Assembly (NCBI GenBank): GCA_946122785.1
Contig: CAMGYJ010000008.1
Span: forward strand, 26,623,475 to 26,687,474
Direction: 5' to 3'
Length of the DNA stretch: 64,000 nt
From: Linum tenue
Taxonomy: Eukaryota > Streptophyta > Magnoliopsida > Malpighiales > Linaceae
The translations under genes were made by a program, and so were the position numbers. This document shows positions 11,600-22,442 of the stretch, piece by piece (within the stretch, counting starts at the first letter, position 1; each line of letters opens with the position of its first letter). The notes beneath the pieces were generated by a model. The model was not told the DNA's origin, did not search any database, and saw only the letters and a program-made list of their open reading frames with translations.

Positions 11600-12240
11600 T
11601 TCATACAAAACACGTCATTCCCGCACTTGAATTGTGTTGGAAGTCAATGGGCATAGGTTTTGGGCGTTTTAGAAGCTTTCCACCGACTTTGGCCACATTT
11701 GGAGCATGGAATCACCGAATGTTTGACAATTTATGGGCCTTCCCATGCTTCATTTGGGCTGGATTTTGGTGGACGTATTCCTCATCCATTTTTAGGGTTT
11801 CACTCCAAATTTTATCTCATTTGGACTTAGTTTGACCCACTTTTACCTTCATCAAAGGTAAGCCTACGGTATTGCCGAATCTGCTTCTCTAGGCTATAAA
11901 GTGAGCATTTGGTGTCCAAGCCATCTCTTTTTTATCTCACGGTCTCATATTCTTGTCCCCCTTCTGCTACATTAGGTTCCTTAATAATCCATATTCGTCT
12001 TGAGTGGTTTATAATCCTAACAAGCACAAACCAACACTTAAAAGGCATCAAATAGTACAGAAACACACTCAAGGTCTATCTCTTTTTTTTATGATAATGA
12101 CACTAAGGTCTATCTTATGCTCATTATTCAAATATTTATAAATTCCATATGAAATATAGTTAAAATCACTAAAGATGCATTGATAGAAGGGGAAAAAATT
12201 TCAAATACGAGAGTGATAAAACACTATAAATTGAGTGTCA
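11600..12240 (-). repeat. Left (3') LTR segment of the old gypsy element
   Basis: This segment is clearly homologous, in the same orientation, to 31850-33024. Both copies share TTTGACAATTTATGGG, CCCATGCTTCATTTGGG, TGGACGTATTCCTCATTCAT-like text and TTGCCGAATCTGCTTCTCT, and both end at a TAAATTGAGTGTCA boundary. Immediately to the right, read on the minus strand, is a purine-rich GGGGACAAGCAAAG...GTGTGTGG stretch typical of the sequence just before an Athila-type 3' LTR. The element is therefore minus-oriented and this is its 3' LTR. Confidence 0.7.
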
Positions 12241-13573
12241 CCAGAAATACCACACACTTGAACTTTGCTTGTCCCCAAGCAAACACTACTCATAACCATA
12301 CAAATAAATAAAAGCTAAGAAGCATTACTCAATTTCGATCTTAAGTAGTAGATCACAAGTAACTTACAAAGTCAACAATAGCATGAGAGAATCCTAACCG
12401 CATCAATATGCAAGAACATCATGCAATCCAATCCAAGCATAAACAACTAACCATGCATTAGAATCTCTAAATACAAGGGTGAAATATTTTATAAACATTT
12501 TTGAACTTTGAATGCTTCTACCATCAACTTGACATAACCTTTTAAGCAGTTTTGCCTTCACAACACAAACTCCTTTAATTTTTTTTCTCGGTTTTTCTTC
12601 TCCTTCAACCAAATATTTTTTTCTTTTTAGGCTTTTCTTGAGTGTAGAGCTCTTTTAGCTTTAATCTTATTGGTCGAGCAAGAACTTAGAAATTCCTATA
12701 CCTCAACTCGTATGAAGGGTCAATAAAATTAAGGGGTGTCGGAAGCTCTATCTATGCCCTTAAGAACACATCCTCAAGTTGGCAATCAATTCAATGGGTG
12801 GAAACTTTACTTGTACTAGAGAGGAATTGGCATCACCTTGTAGGGCTTTCCCACTAAAGCTCAACAAGTAGCTCTTCCAAATCCCAATTTTGTGCAATAA
12901 AAAGATGCCTCACATGTTGGGCTTACCCCACACTTTATTTATCAACATGTAGCATGACAAATTTCGAAAGATACCAACATGTCGTGATAGGTAGATATTT
13001 CAAATTTCTAGAATATACATTTCACACCATGCAAAAAACTTTTAAAAAGTGGGAGACTCCTATGCATAGTAAGAAAACCATGAATGAACCACATAACCTA
13101 GCATTCAAACATATATATGGTCCTTTGATCTCATTAACTATCGCATCTTTCATAGTCACTACACTATCCACCCTAGATTGAATGAAATTCCATAGACTCA
13201 TTGATTCAAAGTAAGATGAACAGTGAAAAGCTTGTAGGGGATGAATAAAAGTCATTGGATGGAAAACATCTTTAGTATTGGCGAAAATTTTCAAATGGAT
13301 CATAAAACTACTAGCTAGATTTTGTATCAGAATCCTTAAAATTTGAACAACTAAAGATTTATTATGTATCAATCATAATCAAGTAACATGTATCACCCAA
13401 TCTCACCCCCACACTTTACAATGGACTAAAGGATAGTGAGCTATGGAAAAATTTAAAACGATTTACTCAACTTGTTATTCAAAATGCAAAATGGGGGCTT
13501 AGACTACTAGCACTCATCATGTTTAGGGAGCTTCTAAATCAAACAAACAAAAGCAAACAAGGAAAGGAGAGAG
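12241..13573 (-). pseudogene. Internal 3' region of the old gypsy element
   Basis: This lies between the 3' LTR of the old minus-strand element and the insertion point of the younger Athila element. No long ORF survives. On the minus strand a polypurine-like AAAGTGTGGGGGTGAG occurs near 13400-13418, similar to the tracts that recur in the post-pol regions of the other Athila-type elements here. The last bases are GAGAG (13569-13573), the target duplicated by the younger insertion. Confidence 0.5.
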
Positions 13574-14908
13574 TGATAGACCGTTAATTACACATGTTTT
13601 TACCCCTGTTCTTACACCGTTTGAGATGTGGTTTCTCGTGTTTTAGGCCGATTTCACGCTAGGTTGTGCTTGTTTGTGATATTTCAGGTCCTAGTACGTG
13701 AATGGAGGCTTGGGAGCGAGCTTGGGGTCGATTGGACGAAGATCGGAAGCGTGGCGAGGTGCTGAGGAAGCCACACGGGCATTCCTGGACATCACACGGC
13801 CGTGCAAGTCATGCTTGTGGCCGTGTGATTTGTGCCGAGAGCAAACACGAGCAGGATGGAAATTCCACACTGCCGTGTGACCCTGGCCGTGTGGGAAGCC
13901 TGAAATTCAACTAATCGATACGCAGTGTTTTGAGCCACACAGGCAACTGGGTGAGCCACACGGCCGTGTGGCCTGCCCGTGTGAGTCGGGAAATCTTGGT
14001 TTTTACCCAATTCCGAGCCACAAGTGAGAGAATCGGATTTTCAGAGCAAAACAGAGTTTTAGAGAGAGAAAGAGCGAAGAACAAACCCTAGGAGCTATTT
14101 GGAGTGGATTTCTCACCAATGAAGCCCAGATTGCGTCCCCAGGAGTGAAGATTGACATCCCAGAGCAGATTTTCCTTATGACTACTCTGATTTCTGCTTT
14201 CCTCTCTCTCTCTATGGAGTAGAACCCTTCTCTCACTTGGGTATGAAGAACCCTAGTTCCATGTGTTAGGGATTTGATTGTAATGACTTGGGATGATTAT
14301 ACTGTTTGGTTTTAATCGAATGATGCATGTTTTATTTTATTGATTGAAGTCTGATCAGTTTTTCTTGATTTCTGCTGCAACCTGAGATAGATAGAATCTG
14401 ATTAGGTTGGTAGAGCTTCTTCATTCGATAGTAGGAGATTGGTTATACGAGAGTTAGCCAGTTTACTGCTTTGTACTGGAATTCAATTCCAGTAGTGGAG
14501 TTCTGTGCTCATTGCTTCAGCTTTCTGTCCCGATGAAGACTAGTCGTCTGCCGGGTAGTTAGACTGAGAGGGCTTAGTCAGCTTAAGAGATTCCAAGCTA
14601 CTGTCGGATCTTCCGCAGTCTAATCAACAGTAAGTCAACCCAGGGTAATTACAATTGAACCTAACTAAGGAGTTAGGGGGACTCATTTCCCGAGTGACTC
14701 TTCTTTGCTTGAGAAAGCCGAACCATTTCCTGCTTTTTAGTGCTTTTAGTTAAAACAACATTCACTCAACTTAGTTGGCTAGATAATAGATAATCACGGA
14801 GTAGGCAGTAGATCTAGACCCCGGGTTGATAATAGAACTTGCCTGTTACTGCATTCCCGGACTGCGATTACACTTGGTCGCAGTTTGGTGTTGTGTTTTG
14901 GCGTGTCA
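13574..14908 (+). repeat. Left LTR of the 10-kb Athila element
   Basis: It starts TGATAGACCG and ends GGCGTGTCA, matching the copy at 22443-23788. Near 13790-13990 it carries several CACACGGCCGTGTG-type palindromic words, the same words that form the post-pol array of this element. A TATA box and transcription start were not assigned. Confidence 0.93.
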
Positions 14909-14914
14909 AGTTTT

Positions 14915-14932
14915 TGGCGCTGTTGCCGGGGA
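14915..14932 (+). promoter_or_regulatory. Primer binding site, tRNA-Asp type
   Basis: TGGCGCTGTTGCCGGGGA lies six bases after the left LTR. It differs at one base from the TGGCGCCGTTGCCGGGGA primer site known for Athila elements, which pairs with the 3' end of tRNA-Asp. Confidence 0.88.
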
Positions 14933-15053
14933 ACCTCTAGGTTATTGGGGAAACGTGAGAATTTGTTACTCTAGCTTTTTCTTTACTGCATTGTTTTCTC
15001 TTCCACCTGTGTGCCTTCACGGGTTGCTTTTGCTGGTTGTGTGCAGGTAGTGC

Positions 15054-17282
15054 ATGACCCGTAGCCAGTCAGGAGAATTACTACCATTAGACCAGGAGCT
15101 TGAACGGACCTGCAGGAACTTCAAGCGGGCTCTAAAGGAGCGACTGGCTGCGGAGGAGGCGCTAGCACAGCTGCATATCACTAACGAAGAGGAGATGGGT
15201 GATCCAGAGAACCAGGATGTGATCAATCCAGAGGAGCAGACCATGGGATCCTACTGGACCGCCAGAGCCGCGGACATGAGGTCACCCATTCAACACCCTC
15301 ATGTCCCAGCCAACAATTTTGAGGTGAGCACCTTAGTAATCACCATGCTGCGCGGTTCAGTGGTGTTCCGTGGCAAGAAGGGTGAGTGCCCCCGATCGCA
15401 TCTGAGGAGATTCCACGAGCTGATTGATGGAATCAAGATAAATGGGGTCCCAGCAGATGCCATCCAGCTGAGGTACTTCCCCTTTACTCTGGAGGGGCAG
15501 GCAAAGGAGTGGCTAGACACTCGACCTCCGGGCTCTATCACCACGTTCGCCAACCTGGCGGACAAGTTCCTCACCCGCTACCATCCTCCATCCAAGACGG
15601 CTGACCTGCAGAAGCAAATTACCCATTTTGCTCAGGATGAGGATGAGACCATCAGGGATGCTTGGGAGAGATACAACAGTCTCTTTCCGAGGTGTCCAAA
15701 TCATGGCTTCAATGATGCTTTCAAGGTGGGCACCTTCTATCACGCCCTCTTCCTAAAAGACAAGCAACTGATTGACTTGGTTTGTGGCGGGAACATGCTG
15801 ACCAAAACACCGCCACAGCTGAATCAACTCTTTGAGGAGATGGCAGAGAACGGGTATGATTGGGGCACTGCTAGGAGGTCGAGGAGAGCACCAAGCCGGG
15901 GTGTACATTCTGTGGGAACCCATTCCTCTGATTTGGTGCAGGTAGTATCGAAGCTGGTTTCAGCTATCGATCGTTCCGGGATGATTCCAGGGACCGGACA
16001 GCAGCAGGCGATGCTCTGCCACTGGTGCGAGAGCACCCATCACACGGTGGAAGACTGCCAGGCGATGAAGGAATCGACCACACCCCAGGAGCAGGTGAAC
16101 TTCATCAATAATGTCAGGCGCAATGACCCCTACAGTAACACTTACAACGAGGGGTGGCGCCAGCATCCCAACTTCTCCTGGGGTGGAGCAAATTTCAGAC
16201 CACCAGGCTTCCAGAGGCCGCCATATCAGCCCAGACAGGGGCAATTCCAGCAGCAGCAACAATCTCTCTACCAGCCCATGCAGGGGCATGCGACTCAATC
16301 ACAGCCGCGACCTTTCCAGCAGCCAGGGGCAGCCCCTGCTACCCCAGTGCAGAATGATCAGATGGCTGAACTGCGGGACTTGGTGGGTTCTCTCGCCAGT
16401 TCTAGTGCTCAGAAATTCAACACTATCGAGCAGTTCATGGAAAAGGCCTCGGGTAAATTCCTGGCTCTTGAAGCTGGCCAGAGGAACACACAGGCTGTCT
16501 TGCAGGATATCCGGATCCAGCTGGGGAGCGTGGCTCAGGCAGTGGCACAAAGGGATCCTGGTACTCTACCCGGTCAGACCATCCCTCATCCGCAGAACCC
16601 GAATGAGCACTACAATGCCATCACAACCAGAAGTGGCAAGATGATTGTTGATCCACCTGTTCGGGAACAAGAGAGAGAGACCCCTGTCTTAGCATCTCCA
16701 GCGGTTGAAGAAGAAGCAGAGAAGGAGGTTGAGGTGCCCGCGCCTAAGCCGCAACCGGTAGTGAAGGAGTATATCCCGAAACTCCCCTTCCCTACTCGGT
16801 TGCACAAAGACAGGCTGGAGGCAGAGTTCGAAAACTTTATGTCCATGCTTAGGAAGCTGAATGTCCAAGTGCCCTTCCTGGAGGCACTATCTCAAATGCC
16901 TAAGTATGCGAAGTTTCTGAAAGAGCTTCTCTCAAAGAAGCAGAAGCTGAGTGAGCTGGCCACTGTGGAGCTCAGCGAGGAGTGCTCGGCTATTCTGCAG
17001 AACAAGCTTCCGCAGAAGCAGAAGGACTCAGGTAGTTTTACTATCCCGTGCTCTATAGATAAATTGCATGTAGAGAGGTCCTTGGCGGATTTAGGTGCTA
17101 GTATCAATGTTATGCCGTATAAATTGTTCAAGAAACTAGGCCTAGGTGAACCCCGTGCTACTAGGATGAACCTTCAATTAGCTGACCGATCTGTAGTGCA
17201 TCCTAGGGGCATAGTGGAAGACCTTCTGGTAGGTTGGCAAATTCAATTATCCTGTGGATTTTATTGTCGTGGACATCAATGA
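15054..17282 (+). CDS. Gag and start of protease, Athila-type
   Basis: A 742-residue ORF opens soon after the PBS. Residues about 90-250 form the retrotransposon gag (capsid-like) region. A CX2CX4HX4C zinc knuckle (C322, C325, H330, C335) follows, then a Gln-rich linker and, after a Pro/Glu-rich spacer, the protease motif DLGASINVMP with its Asp near residue 679. Gag should form the cytoplasmic virus-like particle. The frame is open over 2.2 kb, unusual among the broken elements around it. It ends early because about two bases are missing near 17232. The true protease continues in the next frame from 17254, as shown by the in-frame equivalent at 59290-59520. Confidence 0.9.
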   Translation: MTRSQSGELLPLDQELERTCRNFKRALKERLAAEEALAQLHITNEEEMGDPENQDVINPEEQTMGSYWTARAADMRSPIQHPHVPANNFEVSTLVITMLRGSVVFRGKKGECPRSHLRRFHELIDGIKINGVPADAIQLRYFPFTLEGQAKEWLDTRPPGSITTFANLADKFLTRYHPPSKTADLQKQITHFAQDEDETIRDAWERYNSLFPRCPNHGFNDAFKVGTFYHALFLKDKQLIDLVCGGNMLTKTPPQLNQLFEEMAENGYDWGTARRSRRAPSRGVHSVGTHSSDLVQVVSKLVSAIDRSGMIPGTGQQQAMLCHWCESTHHTVEDCQAMKESTTPQEQVNFINNVRRNDPYSNTYNEGWRQHPNFSWGGANFRPPGFQRPPYQPRQGQFQQQQQSLYQPMQGHATQSQPRPFQQPGAAPATPVQNDQMAELRDLVGSLASSSAQKFNTIEQFMEKASGKFLALEAGQRNTQAVLQDIRIQLGSVAQAVAQRDPGTLPGQTIPHPQNPNEHYNAITTRSGKMIVDPPVREQERETPVLASPAVEEEAEKEVEVPAPKPQPVVKEYIPKLPFPTRLHKDRLEAEFENFMSMLRKLNVQVPFLEALSQMPKYAKFLKELLSKKQKLSELATVELSEECSAILQNKLPQKQKDSGSFTIPCSIDKLHVERSLADLGASINVMPYKLFKKLGLGEPRATRMNLQLADRSVVHPRGIVEDLLVGWQIQLSCGFYCRGHQ

Positions 17283-17805
17283 GGACACAGAAGTGCCCCT
17301 TATACTGGGAAGGCCTTTCCTGGCCACCGCCAAGGCTCTCATAGATGTGCATGATGGGACCTTAGTTTTGAGAGATGGCGAGGAGCGAATAACGTTTTCA
17401 ATTGCTAATACTCTACCTACTTCGTCACCTCTGCATGATGTATCTCACCAGGAGCACGAGTCTGTCGTGTATCCTTCTGTGTTTCCTATTTTGCAGGATC
17501 CGCCCCCCATACCTTCGCCGCCACTCCCGTCCACTCCGTCACCAAAAGAACAGATCAAGGAGGAGTGGCGGCCGAAACTGCAGGCAGCTAAGCCTGCTCG
17601 AAAGAAAACCAGAGTCCACTACGAGCTGGACCCGCCCCCACCTTGGCCATCCGAGTATTCACTCGCTTGCATCTTGCCGGATGGCCAAGTCGAGTTGGCG
17701 AATGCTGGTGGCCACATTCGTCGTGTGCATGGCCCCCATTTGAAGCTGTACCTCAAGAGCGATGTGGATCCGCTCTTGAAGGCACCTGATCCTACACTTC
17801 TCTGA
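17254..17805 (+). pseudogene. Protease end fused to an integrase C-terminal-like tail
   Basis: Read in the frame one ahead of gag, it starts with DINEDTEVPLILGRPFLATA, the conserved end of the Athila protease region. After a proline-rich linker (PPPIPSPPLPSTPSP) it passes into DGQVELANAGGHIRRVHGPH, which resembles the tail of Ty3/gypsy integrases. Reverse transcriptase, RNase H and the DDE core are not encoded anywhere in the element. The downstream sequence (TAAAAGACGGTAAAGAAGCG, then TGTGGGGAGGCA) is the same conserved post-pol text found after the full pol at 62790-62840. The junction is therefore most simply an internal deletion of about 3 kb. Confidence 0.75.
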
Positions 17806-17994
17806 GCATCCACCTGCTGGCGTCCAGCTAAAAGACGGTAAAGAAGCGCTTGTGGGGAGGCAGCCCCACCGAGGTTTGCATTTTCTTACATTTTTCCTTT
17901 TGATTTTTGTGTTTTTTGAGTTTTGAGGTGTTGTTCCAGAGTCGAATGTCGTTTTTGAGTGAAAACAGGTTGAATTCGGGGCTCCAGCAATTCA

Positions 17995-18345
17995 CACGGC
18001 CAGGCCTGAAACTCACACGGCCGTGTGGATTTTACCCCTTGGCCGTGTGAGCTCTCGGCAAATTCCACACGGCCAAATGTGCAACTGGCACGGCCGTGTG
18101 GCTTGCCTCGGCCTGGCTGTGTGGCCGACACGGGCATCTCACATTCTCACAGGGCCGTGTGGATTTTATCCCTTGGCCGTGTGAGCTCTCGGTAAATTCC
18201 ACACTGCCAAATGTGCAACTGGCACGGTCGTGTGGAATTCCTCGGCCTGGCCGTGTCGGCCAACACGGACAAAACCTGCACCTCACACAGCCGTGTGAGT
18301 CTGCCCGTGTGGCCGAGCCACGACCTATAAATTCGGCCGACACGG
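17995..18345. repeat. Post-pol array of CACGGCCGTG palindromes
   Basis: This is a GC-rich block in which CACACGGCCGTGTG-like words recur more than ten times in full or half form. A unit of about 134 bp is tandemly duplicated (about 18012-18145 and 18146-18265), shown by the repeated GGATTTTA(C/T)CCCTTGGCCG and GAGCTCTCGG(C/T)AAATTCC. The same words occur in the LTRs. A block with the same position and logic but a different flanking word occurs at 63040-63350 in the second Athila element. Confidence 0.85.
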
Positions 18346-19156
18346 TCGAGTGGTCAGAAATTTCAAAATCACTCGCCGGAAACCTCTCCCCCTCGCCGGA
18401 AAACTGCGCCTTTTCACCCTCCTTAGCGATTTTCGGCCATTTTCGGTCAGTTTTTCGCAAAACCAACACCACACCCACCCTTCCCTCACCATTATAGGCC
18501 TATCCCTCGTTTTTTAGGTGATTTAGCTCGATTTTGAGTCGCCGGAGGCGATTTCCGGCGAGGCTCCGACGAGCACTTACGGGCACTTTTTCGGCTTTTC
18601 GTCGCTTCCATCGCCTTCCCCTCATCATCCCCTACACCTCCACTTGAGTCTCCAGGTTTGATTTTGCCCTTAACTATGTTAATTGTGGAGAATTGGTGTT
18701 AGGGTGCATGTTTAGAGAACCTCAATGAATCTTGTGATTTTTGTGCAATTGATTGAGGGGAATGCTTGGATTATGTATGAATTGTGGTGGGCAATGTCCC
18801 CCTTGCTTGTTTGAGCCCTTGTGTGCAAGAATTTTGCCAATTTCATGCTTAACTTAATAGTGCACACTAGGTGTTCGATGAAATGCCTGTTTTCCATGCC
18901 ATGTTGTGGGCACCGGTTGGGGCCCTTAATGATGTGCTTTGAGGGTGTATTTGCTATGAATGTGAACCGTAAGTTGCCTACTTTATCGTGAATGTGCACC
19001 CCCACTCAGATTATGCTTGATTTATCGAGTTTTTGACCCCCGGACTATGGATGAAACCATGGTTCGGCTGTTTTCTGTTCTTAAGTGTGGGGGTGTGATT
19101 GACCTTTTCTTTGGCTCTTTTGGTTCCACTTTGGGGTGTTCTTTTGCAGGACAATG

Positions 19157-20555
19157 TAGAAACCCGACCTCAAGCACCCGTTCATCCGAGATCTGAAGAG
19201 GGGCCCCTACTAGGATCGGTTCAAGCAAATCCTGGCATGCTCGTTTGGGCAGCACCATTGCTGGTCCAAACGGGAGTTTCAGAAGTTGCACTGCTACTAG
19301 CATCTCTCCGCCATCGTCACCAACCGCCCGTGGCGCCGTCTGCTCTCCATCCAGGAGAAGGTTTACTACGAGCCCGTGCTGGAGTTCTACACGACCTTCA
19401 AGCACACACCCACGGAGGATTGGAGAGATGATGCAGCCGTCAAATTCAGGCTAGGCGGTGCACCCTGGTCTATGAGCTACCACGAGCTGGCCGCTGCTCT
19501 CGACCTCGGCCTGGCCGCTGCTCTCGACCTCGGCCTGGCCGATGGTGAGGACTACGTCACCGAGGTCAACGACCCGCCGGAGGTGAACTTCAGGACGCTG
19601 TACACCCACCTGGCTCGGCCAGGCCAGCGTCCCTTCTCGGCCGGGAAGACGAAGGCCACCACCCTGCACCTCGACTACCGCCTTATCCACCACCTGCTGG
19701 CGAAGTCTTACACCCCAGCTTCAGACAGTGCCAGCGCCATCACCAAGAGGGCCATGTACTTCATCGAGTCGATCCGCCAGCATGACCATCCTCTCCACTT
19801 GGGTTCGGTGGTGGCCAGAACCTTCGAGAAGAGTGCTTCGGAACTGAAGAGCCTCCACTGCACCCCCCTCATCACCCGCCTCGCCACCTACTTCGGGCTT
19901 TCACTGCAGGGGTGCACAGAGCAGGGGGGACACCTGCGTCTTTGGAAGGAAGACGATCAGTCACATGCACCTGCTGCGAGAGAACCGCGACATTCAGTGG
20001 ATCGAGGGGTTTCCGGAACCTCAGATCCCCGTGGAGGACCAGCCAGAGGTCCAGCCAAAGGGCCAGGAGGACGAGGCTGATGAGGATGTGGAGCCCGAGG
20101 AGGTGGATGAGGCTGATGCCCCCCGCCCCACCACCTTCGAGTATGGGGGTGGCAGCTCCGCTTTCCCCGGGCATGACTAATTCGCCTACCAGTTCGAGCA
20201 GCTGCGTCTCCAAAACCAGCAGATCCTTGACCAGCAGCTCCAGTTCCAGCAGCAGTACGCGGCTCACCAGGCCGAGTACCAGCACAGGATGGCTGCTTAT
20301 GATGAGCGCCTGGACATGATGGCGACCCAGCAGGGGGTGACATTGGCTCATATCGAGCGAGAGAAGGCTCAATCTAGGCGCATGCAGGAGGTCCAGCAGC
20401 ACCTGCTCCAGCTGCTGCCGGGCGAGCAGCCCGTCTGGAGGACTCCCTAGGAGGACTCTCCACTTCCACCTCCCCCAACAGATGGCGATGATGGTGCTGA
20501 TGGTGATGACGCCTTCATGGACGACATCGACCTGGATAACCTTGGCGACGAGTAG
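19157..20555 (+). pseudogene. Degenerate post-pol (env-position) ORF of Athila type
   Basis: Open segments cover 19376-20080 and, in another frame, 19965-20555 with stops at about 20178 and 20448. The protein includes DAAVKFRLGGAPWSMSYHEL, ARTFEKSASELKSLH and a Gln-rich coiled-coil-like end (QFEQLRLQNQQILDQQLQF). This resembles the ATHILA ORF-1 type protein that sits between pol and the 3' LTR in this lineage; its role is unknown. A 27-bp in-frame duplication makes AALDLGL occur twice (about 19493-19546). Upstream, at least one stop interrupts the frame before 19376. Confidence 0.65.
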
Positions 20556-22426
20556 GATGTACCCGTTGCCCATCTCAGTGTGTTTTTCGTTTTAGACTTT
20601 TGTGTGTTTGCTCCATGTGTGAGGAGCTTGAACTTAGTGTCGTTTGTTTTTATTTTTCTTTTGTGGATTGTTTATGTTGTGGCCGTCTGGGCTACTACTT
20701 ATCCCTAACGCACAGTGTGCTAGTGTGTTCTTGGTGTTCGATTCGTGCAGAACTGTCCATCTTCCCGTTTGTTTCTCGCTGACTGGTCCACTTCCAGTCC
20801 CCCAGCAGTATTTCAATCCGGTAACATTGTTCCCCTTATCTCTCCCTCTACTCCATTGAGGGCAATGTCGTGCTTAAGTGTGGGGGGGGGGGGTGCTTTG
20901 TATCGGTTGGAATCTATATTTGTGTGCTTGGAGCGTCGTCCGCTGTCCGAATCTTACGATTTGAGGGCTCCAAGTACTACTGTTTGATCATATTGACACT
21001 GTGTTTTGATTGATGAATTGAATAGTTTTCGGATTGATGCATGACAGCTTGATTGTGACTAGGACAACCTATGATGAGGACTGAGACGTACAGTAGAATT
21101 ATGTAGAGGTTCAGTTTTTCAACTGTTTGCTTACCAACTGTGACTTGGATTGATCACTTGTTCTTGACAGTCGTTTATGCATCTAGTTCAGGGAATCAGA
21201 ATGAGAGATAGAGCATATAGGTAGCCATGTGAGATTTGAGCCTGCTCGTTTCTTTCTTGTGCGATAGATCCCTCTTCCATGATGTGTAGCATTCACGTTG
21301 TCACTAGCTAAGATGATTGGGGCATAGGAGTTGCCCACGACCAAATTGACTGTCCTGATGTGTCATATCCCCTAGTCAGCCCCTTTGAGCCGTGTGTTAT
21401 CCTTTCTTTTGGTCTACAATGAAAAATCACCCTTTTGCATCTTTTAGAAGGTTCCACAGAGTGATTTTTATATGTTCTCTGCTGTTTCTGCTAAATTTAA
21501 TGTGAGTGTTGGAGGTAGTGCTTAAAAGTTGGGCATGTGTTTGAAATATGTGCAGAAGTGGTGGCTCTCTTAAGAAATAAAAAGAAAATCAAAGAAAATC
21601 AAAGAAAAAAATTGAAAGCAAAAGAGAGCCACTACCAAAAATCTGAATAATGCCCAGTAAGTAGTGTTTCTTAGCAGTCTGGCTTGGAAATGCTAACATT
21701 TATACCTCCTTCGCTTTTGTGCTCTTGAGATATTGAGTAATGCAGAATAGCAGAAAGGAAATACTGGTTTGATAGACCGTTAATTACACATGTTTTTTTT
21801 GATTGATTGTGAGTGTGTGGGTTTGGAAATGTGGAACCTTGTGCTATGAATACTTCCACCACCTAAAAGGCCTTTTCCCCATGTCCAAGACCCTAGCCAG
21901 TCATTTGAACCTGTGTCTAAGACCTCCGGATTAGTTAGTGGTGACACCCCATATGTGAACTCTAGCATTTAGAGGCTGCCATCATGGTGAAGAGATGTTA
22001 GTGATTGAGAGAAATAGCATGCGCATTTTTCGCATCAAATTGTCCTGACCCCACTGGTCGAGAGTGAGTGATTCATTTTCATATTCTATATACTCTTGTA
22101 TCCCGGTGAGGACCTAGATTGCTCGGTCTCTATTCTGATGTCTTGAGTTGGATGCATGAGGTGACTGTTTTGAGTAAGTGGTTAAGTCAAGTCTAGGTTG
22201 GTTGGTAAACAGAAGGGAGACTCTTCCTTTACTCGATTTTGCTGCACTCGAATGTCCTATGTGGTGGTTGTCCAGGTTGCTATTGAAGTTGTTCATGTGT
22301 TGATGTTTGAAAACCAGTACGATTCACGTGTTCTGTGCCTTTATGACTTGTCCCCAATGTTGGTATGATTGAAAATGTAAGCTTACCTTGTGTCTAACTT
22401 GGTTTGCTTGGGGACAAGCAAACGGT
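20556..22426 (+). other. Untranslated 3' region of the Athila element
   Basis: No significant ORF is present. It holds a long G-run within TTAAGTGTGGGGGG at about 20873-20892, one of three polypurine-like tracts in the element (the others are near 19081 and at 22425-22440). Confidence 0.6.
21771..21798 (+). repeat. Stray copy of the LTR start inside the element
   Basis: TGATAGACCGTTAATTACAC followed by ATGTTTTTT is identical to the first bases of both LTRs but lies about 670 bp before the right LTR. It continues into unrelated sequence, suggesting a strand-transfer or gene-conversion scar. Confidence 0.85.
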
Positions 22427-22442
22427 TAAGTGTGGGGGAGTT
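22425..22442 (+). promoter_or_regulatory. Polypurine tract (plus-strand primer)
   Basis: TTAAGTGTGGGGGAGT sits directly before the right LTR, the standard site for plus-strand priming during reverse transcription. Confidence 0.8.

Noticed and set aside
14826..15050. 74-residue hydrophobic ORF at the LTR-PBS junction
   Set aside because: It spans the LTR end, the primer binding site and the leader, so it is not a coding region.
18712..19405. ORFs on both strands in the post-array region of the young Athila element
   Set aside because: No domain was recognised; they overlap untranslated retroelement DNA and the degenerate env-position ORF.
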